From Niastella yeongjuensis (lineage in GTDB: Bacteria > Bacteroidota > Bacteroidia > Chitinophagales > Chitinophagaceae): DNA of 64,000 nucleotides. Below, piece by piece: positions 42,978 through 51,656 of this stretch. Under the pieces are notes generated by a model that saw nothing but the letters and a program-made list of their open reading frames with translations, made no database searches and was not told the origin of the DNA. Made by a program: the position numbers and the translations under genes. The stretch lies in contig NZ_FOCZ01000001.1 in NCBI RefSeq assembly GCF_900110245.1, positions 310,001 through 374,000 on the forward strand, read 5' to 3'. Position 1 is the stretch's first letter, and each line of letters starts with the position of its first letter.

Positions 42978-44045
42978 TTATAATGATGTATACAAAGAGT
43001 GCAACTTATCTGCGACTACTTTGAAATCTAATTTCTCTCTTAACAATTTGCCCAGTTGTTCACTTTTTGCAGCAATATGCCCTTTGTTTTCAGGCCGAAG
43101 TAAATACCCGAATATATCCATTGCCTCCTGCACATCATTTTTTTTAATGGCATAGATCAGCTCGTCCGGAAAATAATCGTTTACACCACCGCATTGGGTT
43201 GTAATAACTGGCAAGCAACAGGACGCGGCCTCCAGCAGCGCATTGTTGCCTGTACTGTTTAGTAAAGGCAAAAACAACACATCTGCCTGTTGATATAAAT
43301 GCAGCAGCTGTTCATCACTGATATTGCGGTGCCAGTTAATATTATCGTAGCGAATCAATTGAAAAAGTGGATGGGTTGGTTCAGGTTGATGCGGATATAC
43401 AATATTAAATACAATATTCGAATAGGTCGCATTTAACCGGTGCACCGTTTCAACAAAAAAAGCAAAGTCCCGAAGCCAATTACCTACAAACAGGCAATTA
43501 AATGTGGAACTACTTTCCTTGCTGCTAGCCGGAACAAAAAATTCTGTGTTCACTCCATGTGGCAAAAAATGTACCTTATCAGGCAAATAAGAATCAAAAT
43601 ATTTTTTCGCCTCCCGGGATAAAACAATCAAAGCATCGAGGCACTTTAATGTTTGAATATTTTTATTGGTCATTTTCCACCATGAGGGTGGTTGATGTAT
43701 ACTGCCTACCAGTTTAATTGTACCTGGTAGTTTTGACCTTACATCAGAAAAATATCCCAGTGAATCTTCAGCAAAAGAAAAATGAATAACATCTGGATTT
43801 CTTCTAAGTGCTTTATTAAATGCCAGATATTCTTCAACATATTTATTGTAAAAATGGTAAGGTCCGTATTTGCTCTGGTTATAGGTAGGCCACAACTTGC
43901 GGTTTATCAATTTCCGTCTAACCCACCCAGGCTGCTTATCATTATAAATTAACTCGATGTCCTTTTTTAAAAAATCAAACATCCTGTCATAGCCGCTATA
44001 CCTGCCGAAATGCTGTATTGAACTATTCAATAATAAAACCTTCAT
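42978..44045 (-). CDS. Glycosyltransferase, GT4-like
   Basis: The product is 355 residues with a GT-B layout. The N-terminal domain begins MKVLLLNSSIQHFGRYSGYD. The C-terminal domain carries FNCLFVGNWLRDFAFFVETV, a linker with HRNISDEQLLHLYQQADVLF and the donor-site NSTGNNALLEAASCCLPVI. The first E of the E-x7-E motif is replaced by Asn-Ser, a mild divergence. It should transfer one sugar to the lipid-linked glycan. It lies 25 bp after the methyltransferase-like gene. Confidence 0.85.
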   Translation of the reverse strand: MKVLLLNSSIQHFGRYSGYDRMFDFLKKDIELIYNDKQPGWVRRKLINRKLWPTYNQSKYGPYHFYNKYVEEYLAFNKALRRNPDVIHFSFAEDSLGYFSDVRSKLPGTIKLVGSIHQPPSWWKMTNKNIQTLKCLDALIVLSREAKKYFDSYLPDKVHFLPHGVNTEFFVPASSKESSSTFNCLFVGNWLRDFAFFVETVHRLNATYSNIVFNIVYPHQPEPTHPLFQLIRYDNINWHRNISDEQLLHLYQQADVLFLPLLNSTGNNALLEAASCCLPVITTQCGGVNDYFPDELIYAIKKNDVQEAMDIFGYLLRPENKGHIAAKSEQLGKLLREKLDFKVVADKLHSLYTSL

Positions 44046-44070
44046 GCGATCACGGTGTGAAGTTGATTAA

Positions 44071-45048
44071 TTACCTTACTTTTTTAATCCAAAGACTTTG
44101 ACCTTTATTTGGCAGGTAGTAAGAAAAATTTTCTTCGTTCGGCCATTTTTCATGCAGCTTAAGGGTTAACGGCATGTTCTGTTGCAGCCATTCTTCATGA
44201 AATTGCTCCAGCATAGATGGGAATAATACAATTTCGTAATCGGCATTATTCATCAAAAAAGCCCTGAGCATATAAGCTTCATTCCATGCCCGTCCACTTA
44301 AAATCCACTCTTTGGGATATTCAAATGGATAAAATATGTCGTGAAAATGGATGTAAACACCGGCTTTTAATTTTGGTAAAATCTGGAAAATGATATGATT
44401 AAGATCGCTGTTAAATTTGGAAACATGTGATGAATCTACAAACAAAATATCACCCGCTTCCAGCTTTGCAAATAATGACAGATCTACCTGCTGAATAAAA
44501 TCTTTGATGGTGTAAGCGGCATCATCAGGCCGTATCAGGTTGTTGAGCCGTTCTTCAGGAAAAGGCTCTATGAATGTCAACTGCATGCTATTATTGAAAC
44601 AGTGCTGATTGGTATCAAGCATTAACGCAGAAGAAAAGCCCGACCCGATTTCAATAATGCGTTTGGGCTGCCAGTGATTCAACAAACAAAATAAAAATAT
44701 ACCGTCGGAAAAACTATAAAATATGTTATTGAAATAATACCGGTAATCTGTTGATCTTTCTTCAGGGAAAAAAGACTTTTTATAATAAGGCAGCAGTTGT
44801 TGCAATAATTCAAACTGCTGCTTCTTTCTTAAATCGATGTCTTTAATTGATGAATCAATCGAAAAGATCGATGTTTCATTCTTTTTTAAATATGTAAGAT
44901 CATTTAATGGGCTATAATAATGCCCTGGCGGAACAAAGCCTGATCTCCAGGCAGATAGTTCTTTTTCAATATCCCTTAATTCAGATTGCGTATGCAGTCC
45001 AAACTTATTAAGCAGTCTTTTAATTTTTTGGTTCATAGTTCGTAACAT
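44071..45048 (-). CDS. SAM-dependent methyltransferase-like (Methyltransf_24 type)
   Basis: The product is 325 residues. A central Rossmann region starts at about residue 130 with RIIEIGSGFSSALML (SAM motif I), then LTFIEPFPEERLNNLI, GDILFVDSSHVSKFNSD and GVYIHFHDIFYPFEYPKEW, which match class I methyltransferases often found in capsule clusters. The first 120 residues are helical and unassigned. It may methylate a sugar hydroxyl of the polymer. It overlaps the GT2 gene by 29 bp from ATG 45048 (another ATG lies at 45036). Confidence 0.78.
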   Translation of the reverse strand: MLRTMNQKIKRLLNKFGLHTQSELRDIEKELSAWRSGFVPPGHYYSPLNDLTYLKKNETSIFSIDSSIKDIDLRKKQQFELLQQLLPYYKKSFFPEERSTDYRYYFNNIFYSFSDGIFLFCLLNHWQPKRIIEIGSGFSSALMLDTNQHCFNNSMQLTFIEPFPEERLNNLIRPDDAAYTIKDFIQQVDLSLFAKLEAGDILFVDSSHVSKFNSDLNHIIFQILPKLKAGVYIHFHDIFYPFEYPKEWILSGRAWNEAYMLRAFLMNNADYEIVLFPSMLEQFHEEWLQQNMPLTLKLHEKWPNEENFSYYLPNKGQSLWIKKVR

Positions 45049-45964
45049 AATTGTTCACAGTTCCATTACCCGGCCCTTGCTTTTTTTGAAGCTTTAGTTT
45101 GATATATTTTTTTACACCAGTTCTTAATTCAGATTTCAAATTGAAGCGCTTGTAAATTATTAAGGCCCCTTTTAGTCCCAGCTTACCCCTGTTAAGGATA
45201 TTCATGGTTTTATATACTTTCGAGCCCCGCATAATATCTGCAATAATATTTAATCCCACTTTCAAAAAAGGAAATGCTCTTGTGAATGGGGGCATATTAA
45301 AGCTTGCCGTAAGATGATCAGTTGACTGTGACGCTCCGCCTTCTGATATATAGCAATGTGTGCCTTCGACCATCTTGTATTTACCAAGAAATATTATTCT
45401 TGCTACAATCAGCCAATCAATGGCCAATTCATTCTTTATAATTAACTCATTAACATATTTCGATTTTACCAACCCATAAAATGTACCATTGCTTTGAATT
45501 TTAGAATAGAATTTCAAGATTCTCGCTTGTGGCATATCCTCAGTCATATCTATATCCACATCAATGCGTACAAACTTTTCTTCAGTAGAATAAATTTTTG
45601 CCCTTCCATATGCCGAAGCATACTCCGGATTGTGCAAAAGAAAGTTCAGGCAGGTTTCAATATAATTTTCATCCAGCCAATCATCGTCTGCCAATCGCAT
45701 AACATACTCCCCTTTCGCCTTTTCTATAACACAATTGAAATTATATATTGCACCTTTATTAACCGGTTGCCGTATATAGTTAATGCGGTGGTCTGCTATA
45801 TATTTTTGTATTACCTGCTCTACTTCTTCATTAGGTGAGCAGTTATCGGAAATTATAATTTCAAGATTCTTATAAGTTTGATTTATCAAACATTTTATAG
45901 TTCTCTCGAGCGTTTTTGGCCTATTATAGGTGGGAACACAAACACTTACTAAGGGTGTATTCAT
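45020..45964 (-). CDS. Glycosyltransferase family 2
   Basis: The product is 314 residues. LVSVCVPTYNRPKTLERTIK, IIISDNCSPNEEVEQVI and the metal motif MRLADDDWLDENYIET show a GT-A transferase. The C-terminal part is basic (GVKKYIKLKLQKKQG), as in transferases that sit on the membrane. It lies between the CysE-like acetyltransferase and the methyltransferase-like genes and should extend the repeat unit in the cytosol. It is the first glycosyltransferase in transcription order, but no initiating transferase precedes it. Confidence 0.92.
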   Translation of the reverse strand: MNTPLVSVCVPTYNRPKTLERTIKCLINQTYKNLEIIISDNCSPNEEVEQVIQKYIADHRINYIRQPVNKGAIYNFNCVIEKAKGEYVMRLADDDWLDENYIETCLNFLLHNPEYASAYGRAKIYSTEEKFVRIDVDIDMTEDMPQARILKFYSKIQSNGTFYGLVKSKYVNELIIKNELAIDWLIVARIIFLGKYKMVEGTHCYISEGGASQSTDHLTASFNMPPFTRAFPFLKVGLNIIADIMRGSKVYKTMNILNRGKLGLKGALIIYKRFNLKSELRTGVKKYIKLKLQKKQGPGNGTVNNYVTNYEPKN

Positions 45965-45998
45965 ACTCGTTCATTTGAAAGGAACACCTTCAAAAAGA

Positions 45999-46679
45999 TT
46001 AAAGTAAATTCAAATCTGTATTAAAAAATTGTTGAGCATAAGGCCTTTTTGTGGGCTTTAAGCATACTGCCCCAGAACTTGCATCTGTAAACGCCGTTGT
46101 ATCATTAGGAATATTCTTTTCAAATATAGAAGTATACATTGAAACGGATACCCTGTCCCCTATTTCACAATCGCCTATAATACTACTATGTGCTGTAAGA
46201 CTTACGCCCTTTCCAATAACCGGATACTTTCCCTTTTGTGAACCAACGGTACATCCTTGCAGCGCAACAAAATAATCACTATATGCCGCTTTCCCCAACA
46301 TTGTTCCTGCACCATGAAAAATCAAAAAAATATCAGGAAGTGCTGTATCATACATGCAATCAAATGCATGCAGGGTTTTGTTTAAATAATATAATTTGGA
46401 TCCAATAGCTGAATGGCCTTTTTCTTTCCAAAAAGTATTTGATAAAAACCAAAGAAATACAAGATATTGGTCGGCATACAGGTGACTCAATATAGTTTCA
46501 CCACCCTTATTATACCGTTCATAAGCAACTTTCTTGAAGCAAAAATCAACACGGTCGAGTGTTATATCTATCACCCCTTCAAATTCAGCAGGCTTTACAG
46601 GATTATTATCCGGGAAAAAATTATTGAGCTGGTTACATACATATAATTGTAATTCAGCTTTGGATATGCTTAACTGCAT
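45999..46679 (-). CDS. Serine-acetyltransferase-like hexapeptide protein
   Basis: The product is 226 residues. The N-terminal half is helical (ETILSHLYADQYLVFLWFLS) and the C-terminal half has hexapeptide turns (IFHGAGTMLGKAAYSDYFVA, GKGVSLTAHSSIIGDCEIGD), similar in layout to CysE-type acetyltransferases. Similar proteins occur in capsule loci, where they are thought to acetylate sugar precursors rather than serine. It follows the SDR gene by 4 bp, so it may finish the CDP-sugar made by that module, for example by acetylation of an amino or hydroxyl group. The substrate is not known. Confidence 0.72.
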   Translation of the reverse strand: MQLSISKAELQLYVCNQLNNFFPDNNPVKPAEFEGVIDITLDRVDFCFKKVAYERYNKGGETILSHLYADQYLVFLWFLSNTFWKEKGHSAIGSKLYYLNKTLHAFDCMYDTALPDIFLIFHGAGTMLGKAAYSDYFVALQGCTVGSQKGKYPVIGKGVSLTAHSSIIGDCEIGDRVSVSMYTSIFEKNIPNDTTAFTDASSGAVCLKPTKRPYAQQFFNTDLNLL

Positions 46680-46683
46680 AAAA

Positions 46684-47511
46684 TTAACTCTTAGTTACGC
46701 TTAACTTATATCGAAATATGATTTCTTTTAAATCATCAGTAAGCCTGTGAGGTGAATGAAAACCGAACTCAGTTTTTATTTTATCTATATTAATGCCTGG
46801 GAAAGTTATTTTTTCTGCAGAAGGGCTAAAGTCAATATCACATCCGGTTTCCTGTTTCAACACATTTAACACATCAAGATTGCTTGTATTATTACCGCTG
46901 GCTACATTGTAAATCGAGTTTCTACCATGCAGTGATATTTTAATTAACAACTGAACTACATCATGTATGCTAATGTAATCTTTTGACGAGTCTGGGGTTG
47001 TTCTAAGCGTTACTTTATTCTCAGCTACAGCATCCTTGATAATAGATGTGATAAAGTTTTCAGAACTAAAATCAAAACCATACACATTGGAAAGTCTTGC
47101 AACCCGAACATTCTCCCTTCCACAATTCAATGTTAATAACTCGCCAGTTAGCTTTGAAACATTAAAAAGATCGAATGGGTCCGTAACATTAACAGGAATC
47201 GGCGTCTGTTCATCTACCATTTCAAGATCCTTATTATGAATATAAAGCCTCGTAGATGAAAGGTATGTAAGGGAATTAAAATTACATTCCTTTAATACTT
47301 CCCTAAGTTTACAAACATGCGCTTCAATGGTATCGTATGGCCGTTTTCTAAAATCAGCAGTAAGTCCTATACAATAAATTACATTTCCAAGGTCTTTGTC
47401 AAGAAGATTTTCATCTCGGGCGGGTGCATAATATTCTGCCTGGCTTTGTTTTAATTCTTTTACTATGTGGGATCCAACAAACCCAGAGCTTCCTAAAATA
47501 GTAAATTTCAT
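46684..47511 (-). CDS. NAD-dependent epimerase/dehydratase (extended SDR), Tyr to Phe
   Basis: The product is 275 residues. The Rossmann motif is GSSGFVGSHIV near residue 8. The conserved Ser/Thr stretch is TYLSSTRLY near 83-90. At the place of the catalytic YxxxK stands FNVSK (F116, K120), so the usual Tyr is Phe. By position it would be the final 4-keto reductase of the CDP-6-deoxy-C-methyl sugar, after dehydratase, epimerase and C-methyltransferase, but the missing Tyr makes the mechanism uncertain. It overlaps the acetyltransferase stop by one base (TAATG). Confidence 0.82.
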   Translation of the reverse strand: MKFTILGSSGFVGSHIVKELKQSQAEYYAPARDENLLDKDLGNVIYCIGLTADFRKRPYDTIEAHVCKLREVLKECNFNSLTYLSSTRLYIHNKDLEMVDEQTPIPVNVTDPFDLFNVSKLTGELLTLNCGRENVRVARLSNVYGFDFSSENFITSIIKDAVAENKVTLRTTPDSSKDYISIHDVVQLLIKISLHGRNSIYNVASGNNTSNLDVLNVLKQETGCDIDFSPSAEKITFPGINIDKIKTEFGFHSPHRLTDDLKEIIFRYKLSVTKS

Positions 47512-47999
47512 TATCGCTTCTTTATTCTTTGAACCGGGTTACCAGCATAAATTGTATATGGCTCTAAAACTCCTCTTACAAGTGAATTGGCGCCAATAAT
47601 ACATCCTTCTCCTATAACACTTCCATCAAGAATGGTAACACCTGCGCCGATCCATACATTGTCATTAATAACTACTCCACCTCTTGATGGCATGAAACCT
47701 TGTAATCGTATCGGCTTATCTATTTCAGAAAAATTATGATTAGTCGGAACTATGGAGCAGTTTGGACCTATTAAAACATCATTACCTATAGTAATACCAT
47801 TACCCGAGTATAATACCGTTCCTGAATTTAAATAAACATGTTTACCAATTCTAATATCACCACTGCCCCCAACATGTTTAATCTTCACAAAATTATCGAT
47901 CCTGCTATTTTCATCAATATAGGTATGTGACCCCCTGCTCGATACTTCAATTTCGACCCAGGGCCCAATAAAAACTGAAGAGTGAAAATGATTTGCCAT
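47511..47999 (-). CDS. Left-handed beta-helix acetyltransferase
   Basis: The product is 162 residues and almost wholly hexapeptide repeats from about residue 10 to 150 (GKHVYLNSGTVLYSGNGITI, DNVWIGAGVTILDGSVIGEG), ending in GNPVQRIKKR. The catalytic-type His is in VPTNHNFSEI. It belongs to the maltose/chloramphenicol acetyltransferase superfamily and should transfer acetyl from acetyl-CoA to a sugar. It lies directly between the C-methyltransferase and SDR genes, so the CDP-linked sugar is its likely acceptor. Confidence 0.88.
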   Translation of the reverse strand: MANHFHSSVFIGPWVEIEVSSRGSHTYIDENSRIDNFVKIKHVGGSGDIRIGKHVYLNSGTVLYSGNGITIGNDVLIGPNCSIVPTNHNFSEIDKPIRLQGFMPSRGGVVINDNVWIGAGVTILDGSVIGEGCIIGANSLVRGVLEPYTIYAGNPVQRIKKR

Positions 48000-49226
48000 T
48001 TAAATTACAGTTAAGGCCGGAATGCAGGTTACGAATTTTCCTTCCCATGTACGTATATAATCTAACTGCTTAACAATTTCTTCTTTGATATTCCAGGGAA
48101 GTATCAATACAAAGTCAGGCTGTTGTTGCTTTAAAAAAGCTTCGTTTACCACGGGAATGTGGCTGGCAGGTAAAAATTTATTCTGTTTATTAGGGTTGGC
48201 ATCTACAACAAATTCAATAAGATCAGACTTCACACCACAATAATTCAACAGGGTATTACCTTTTGCAGCAGCACCGTATGCAGCAACACGTTTGCCATTC
48301 TTTTTTTGCTCAATTAAAAAATTAAGCAGATCGAGCTTTACATGTAATGCGCGTTGTTGAAAATTTTTGTAATACTCCAGGTTATTGATGCCTTCTTTCA
48401 ATTCTTTCTGAAGAATTTTTTCTACCTGGTCAGTAACAGGCTGGCGTGAATTTTCTTCATGTTTGGCAAAAATACGCAAGGAACCTCCATGGGTTGGCAA
48501 TTCCTCCACATCGAAAATAGTAAGCCCTTGTGCGGCAAATATTTTTTGAATGGTGTATAATGACAGATAAGAAAAATGTTCATGATAGATAGTGTCAAAC
48601 TGATTATGAATAACCAGCTGCAGCAGATGAGGAAATTCCATAGTGATCACGCCCTCTGGTTTTAACACAATCTTCATCCCCTTTACCAGGTCAACAATAT
48701 CCGGAACATGGGCCAATACATTATTACCCAGGAAAAGGTCAGCCTGTTTACCTTCTTTAACCAGCTTGTTAGCCAGTTCGGTTCCAAAAAATTCAGTAAT
48801 AGTAGGAATGCCTTTTTTAATTGCTACTTCGGCAGTGTTGCCAGTGGGTTCAATACCCAGTACCGGTATTTTTTTTTCGAGAAAATATTGCAATAAGTAA
48901 CCATCGTTCGAGGCTATTTCCATCACTGATGACTGTGTCCCAAGACCAAATCGTTCCGTAACCATTTCTACATATTTCTTTGCGTGGGCCAGCCAGGTGG
49001 TTGAGTAAGATGAAAAATATACATACTCATTATTAAATATGCTTTCAGATGATTTAAATTCATCTACCTGCACTAAAAAACAGCTATGACATACCATTAC
49101 CTTTAACGGGTAATATGTTTCTGGTTCGTTCAATTGTTCTTTTCTTAAAAAAGAATTAGAAGCAGGAGCATTAATTAAGTCTATAAATTCATGTTCCAGC
49201 TTTGTTTTACAAAATCTACAATGCAT
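48000..49226 (-). CDS. Sugar C-methyltransferase (TylCIII-like, zinc-binding N-terminus)
   Basis: The product is 408 residues in three parts. The N-terminus has two CxxC pairs (CRFC near 3-6 and CHSC near 46-49), as in the zinc-binding domain of this family. The middle carries SAM motif I (VMEIASNDGYLLQYF) and PHLLQLVIHNQFDTIYHEHF, whose His/Glu residues are typical. The C-terminal domain (KRVAAYGAAAKGNTLLNYCG) completes the C-methyltransferase architecture of TylC3, which puts a methyl on C3 of 4-keto-6-deoxy sugars. With rfbF, rfbG and the epimerase beside it, it likely builds a branched CDP-6-deoxy-C-methyl-hexose. Confidence 0.88.
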   Translation of the reverse strand: MHCRFCKTKLEHEFIDLINAPASNSFLRKEQLNEPETYYPLKVMVCHSCFLVQVDEFKSSESIFNNEYVYFSSYSTTWLAHAKKYVEMVTERFGLGTQSSVMEIASNDGYLLQYFLEKKIPVLGIEPTGNTAEVAIKKGIPTITEFFGTELANKLVKEGKQADLFLGNNVLAHVPDIVDLVKGMKIVLKPEGVITMEFPHLLQLVIHNQFDTIYHEHFSYLSLYTIQKIFAAQGLTIFDVEELPTHGGSLRIFAKHEENSRQPVTDQVEKILQKELKEGINNLEYYKNFQQRALHVKLDLLNFLIEQKKNGKRVAAYGAAAKGNTLLNYCGVKSDLIEFVVDANPNKQNKFLPASHIPVVNEAFLKQQQPDFVLILPWNIKEEIVKQLDYIRTWEGKFVTCIPALTVI

Positions 49227-49228
49227 AA

Positions 49229-49780
49229 TCAGATTTTAATTCCTTCAAAAAAGTTGTCCACCAGAGTATGGTTATGATCCCGCTCTGATATTACAGTTGG
49301 CGTGATCGGCCAGTTTATTCCCAAGCGTGGATCATTAAACCGTAACCCACCTTCTGCTCCTGGCTTATATAACGCTGTATGATGATAGAGAAGTTCGCAA
49401 TTATCGGTTAGTGTCTGAAACCCATGAGCAAATCCTTCCGGAATGTAAAGCATGTTGCGATTTTCAGCACTCAGCTCAACACTATTCCATTGTAAAAAAG
49501 TCGGAGAATCTTTTCGCAGATCAACAATTACATCCAGTACCTGTCCTGCTATACACCTTACCATTTTTATTTCGCTATGCGGCGGTAACTGGAAGTGCAT
49601 TCCTCTTATTGAGCCTTTTGTTTTTGTAAAAGAATGATTACACTGTAACCATTCCTTCGTATGGCCAATTTGTGTAAACTCATCCTTACAGAAATACCGG
49701 AAAAAATGGCCACGCCCATCACTGTATACCTCTGGCTTAATCAGGTATGCGCCCTGTAAAGGAAGTGCTGTAAATTTCAT
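49229..49780 (-). CDS. rfbC: RmlC/RfbC-like 4-keto-6-deoxy-sugar epimerase
   Basis: The product is 183 residues, the normal length of dTDP-4-dehydrorhamnose 3,5-epimerases. The cupin fold is marked by GRGHFFRYFCKDEF, the catalytic His in SIRGMHFQLPPHS, YIPEGFAHGFQTL and the Tyr in CELLYHHTALY. No rmlA/B/D genes are near; instead rfbF/rfbG make CDP-4-keto-6-deoxyglucose, so a CDP-linked sugar is the likely substrate. The symbol refers to the family, not proven specificity. The start overlaps the rfbG stop as ATGA. Confidence 0.88.
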   Translation of the reverse strand: MKFTALPLQGAYLIKPEVYSDGRGHFFRYFCKDEFTQIGHTKEWLQCNHSFTKTKGSIRGMHFQLPPHSEIKMVRCIAGQVLDVIVDLRKDSPTFLQWNSVELSAENRNMLYIPEGFAHGFQTLTDNCELLYHHTALYKPGAEGGLRFNDPRLGINWPITPTVISERDHNHTLVDNFFEGIKI

Positions 49781-50868
49781 GCAGGTTGAGTGGTCAGTAA
49801 TTGTTGTTCGTAATGAGTAATATCCTTTTGCATGAGGTCAAGTGCATTGGGACCGGTAAAATTTTTATACCATAAGACAGCCTTTTCAATCGCTTCCCCT
49901 GCATTAAATACAGGTTGCCAATTCAATTGTTGTCTGGCTTTGTCAATGTCGAGTTTTAATATGCCGGCTTCGTGTACGGCCTTATAGTCTCCTAATGGGG
50001 TTTGAAACTTTCCCCCACCCCATACTTCGATAGCTTTATTTACGACTTTCTGTACTTCCCAGCAATCATCGCTAACGGGGCCAAAATTATAAGCGCCTGC
50101 ATATTGAACCGGATCATTAGCCATTTTTGATGCCAACAGTAAATAACCAAACAAGGGTTCTATTACATGCTGCCAGGGTCTTATTGCTTTTGGATTACGA
50201 ACCTGAACAGGTTCCTGATTTTGCAGGGCCCGTATAATATCTGGAATAATCCGGTCTTTAGCCCAATCGCCGCCGCCAATTACATTACCCGCACGTGCAA
50301 CAGCAATTGATTTACTATGCTGTGCCACATCTTTGGAATTGAAAAAAGAATTTCGATAACTATCGATAATAATTTCAGCGGCAGCCTTACTGGCACTATA
50401 AGGGTCATATCCTCCAAGGCGGTCGGTTTCCTTATAGGCATAATCTGATTCTGTATTGTAATAAACTTTGTCGGTTGTTATAGCTACTACCTGACAAGGC
50501 TTTTCCAGCTTTCGTACCGCGTTTAGTACATTGGCCGTACCAATGGCATTTACATTAAATGTGTCCAGTGGTTCTTCATATGAATAACGAACCAGCGGTT
50601 GTGCAGCCAGGTGAAAGATAATATCAGGCTCAAAATCTATGATCTCTTTTTCAAGTTTTTCAGCATCAAGTATATTGGCGATCACTGAATCACAAAGCTC
50701 ATCCCCTTTAATCGATGAATATAGTTGTTGACTGAGAAGCGGCGCTAATGAATAGCCTTTTATCTGTGCCCCGAGCAGGTGCAGCCATGTAAGCAACCAG
50801 CTTCCTTTAAAGCCGGTGTGCCCGGTTAAGAAAACCTTTTTCCCTTTATAACTGTTACTTAATAACAT
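49777..50868 (-). CDS. rfbG: CDP-glucose 4,6-dehydratase
   Basis: The product is 363 residues from ATG 50868 (MLLSNSYKGKKVFLTGHTGF); a longer frame would lie inside rfbF. It removes water from CDP-glucose to give CDP-4-keto-6-deoxyglucose with bound NAD. Marks are the Rossmann LTGHTGFKGSWLLTWL, IIFHLAAQPLVRYSYEEP, the catalytic DPYSASKAAAEIII and NVIGGGDWAKDRIIPDIIRA, all typical of this dehydratase. It works right after RfbF, encoded upstream. Confidence 0.95.
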   Translation of the reverse strand: MLLSNSYKGKKVFLTGHTGFKGSWLLTWLHLLGAQIKGYSLAPLLSQQLYSSIKGDELCDSVIANILDAEKLEKEIIDFEPDIIFHLAAQPLVRYSYEEPLDTFNVNAIGTANVLNAVRKLEKPCQVVAITTDKVYYNTESDYAYKETDRLGGYDPYSASKAAAEIIIDSYRNSFFNSKDVAQHSKSIAVARAGNVIGGGDWAKDRIIPDIIRALQNQEPVQVRNPKAIRPWQHVIEPLFGYLLLASKMANDPVQYAGAYNFGPVSDDCWEVQKVVNKAIEVWGGGKFQTPLGDYKAVHEAGILKLDIDKARQQLNWQPVFNAGEAIEKAVLWYKNFTGPNALDLMQKDITHYEQQLLTTQPA

Positions 50869-50878
50869 TCTTATTAGT

Positions 50879-51655
50879 TTACCAAACTTTCCAATTTGCT
50901 TTTCCGGTATTCCAGATCTGCTCCAATTCAATTTTATCACGCAGCGCATCCATGCACTTCCAAAAACCTTTATGCCGATACGCCATCAATTCACTATTCT
51001 TACTGAGTTTTTCGAGGGGACCATCTTCCCACATTGTTACATCGGAATGTTCATCGAGATAAGTAAAGACCTCAGGTGATAACACAAAAAAGCCGCCATT
51101 GATCCATTTCCCATCGCCCGAAGGTTTCTCTTTAAAGATGTTGACATTTCCATTCTCTCCAAGATCCATTCCTCCAAAACGGGCTTCGGGTTGAACAGCA
51201 GTGACAGTAGCTATTTTACCATGCGCCTCATGAAATTTTACCAGGTCATGGATATTTACGTCGCAAACACCATCGCCATAAGTAAGCATAAACTTTTCGT
51301 TGCCTACATATTTTTGTATCCGCTTCAAGCGGCCGGCCGTTTTGGTGTTTAACCCCGTATCAACAAGGGTTACTTTAAATGATTCGGTTTGCGTATAATG
51401 GATATCCACTTTATTACTGTTTAACTCCACAGTCATATCAGAGTTATGCATATAATAATCCATGAAATATTCCTTTATAAAAAAGCCCTTATAGCCCAGG
51501 CAAATGATAAATTCATTAAATCCATAATGGCTGTAGATCTTCATGATATGCCACAATATTGGCTTACCTCCTACTTCAACCATGGGTTTGGGCCGGATAT
51601 CAGTTTCTTCTGCTAAACGGGTGCCCAGGCCACCTGCGAAAATTACCACTTTCAT
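50879..51655 (-). CDS. rfbF: Glucose-1-phosphate cytidylyltransferase
   Basis: The product is 258 residues, the normal length. It joins glucose-1-phosphate and CTP to CDP-glucose. The nucleotidyltransferase signature is VIFAGGLGTRLAEETDIRP with KPMVEVGGKPILWHIMKIY, then the metal-binding LTYGDGVCDVNI and WINGGFFVLSPEVFTYLD. It is the first step of the CDP-6-deoxy-sugar branch, followed by rfbG and the epimerase. It starts one base after the stop of the Wzt gene. Confidence 0.96.
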   Translation of the reverse strand: MKVVIFAGGLGTRLAEETDIRPKPMVEVGGKPILWHIMKIYSHYGFNEFIICLGYKGFFIKEYFMDYYMHNSDMTVELNSNKVDIHYTQTESFKVTLVDTGLNTKTAGRLKRIQKYVGNEKFMLTYGDGVCDVNIHDLVKFHEAHGKIATVTAVQPEARFGGMDLGENGNVNIFKEKPSGDGKWINGGFFVLSPEVFTYLDEHSDVTMWEDGPLEKLSKNSELMAYRHKGFWKCMDALRDKIELEQIWNTGKANWKVW

Positions 51656-51656
51656 A

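Noticed and set aside
36000-48000. Recent horizontal transfer of the central glycosyltransferase region based on AT-richness
   Set aside because: The region looks more AT-rich than the flanks, but I could not compute composition, and such bias is usual for polysaccharide loci. No mobile-element genes or attachment repeats were seen at the borders.
50869-50949. Longer start for CDP-glucose dehydratase
   Set aside because: It would overlap the end of rfbF; ATG 50868 lies right before the Rossmann motif as in the family.
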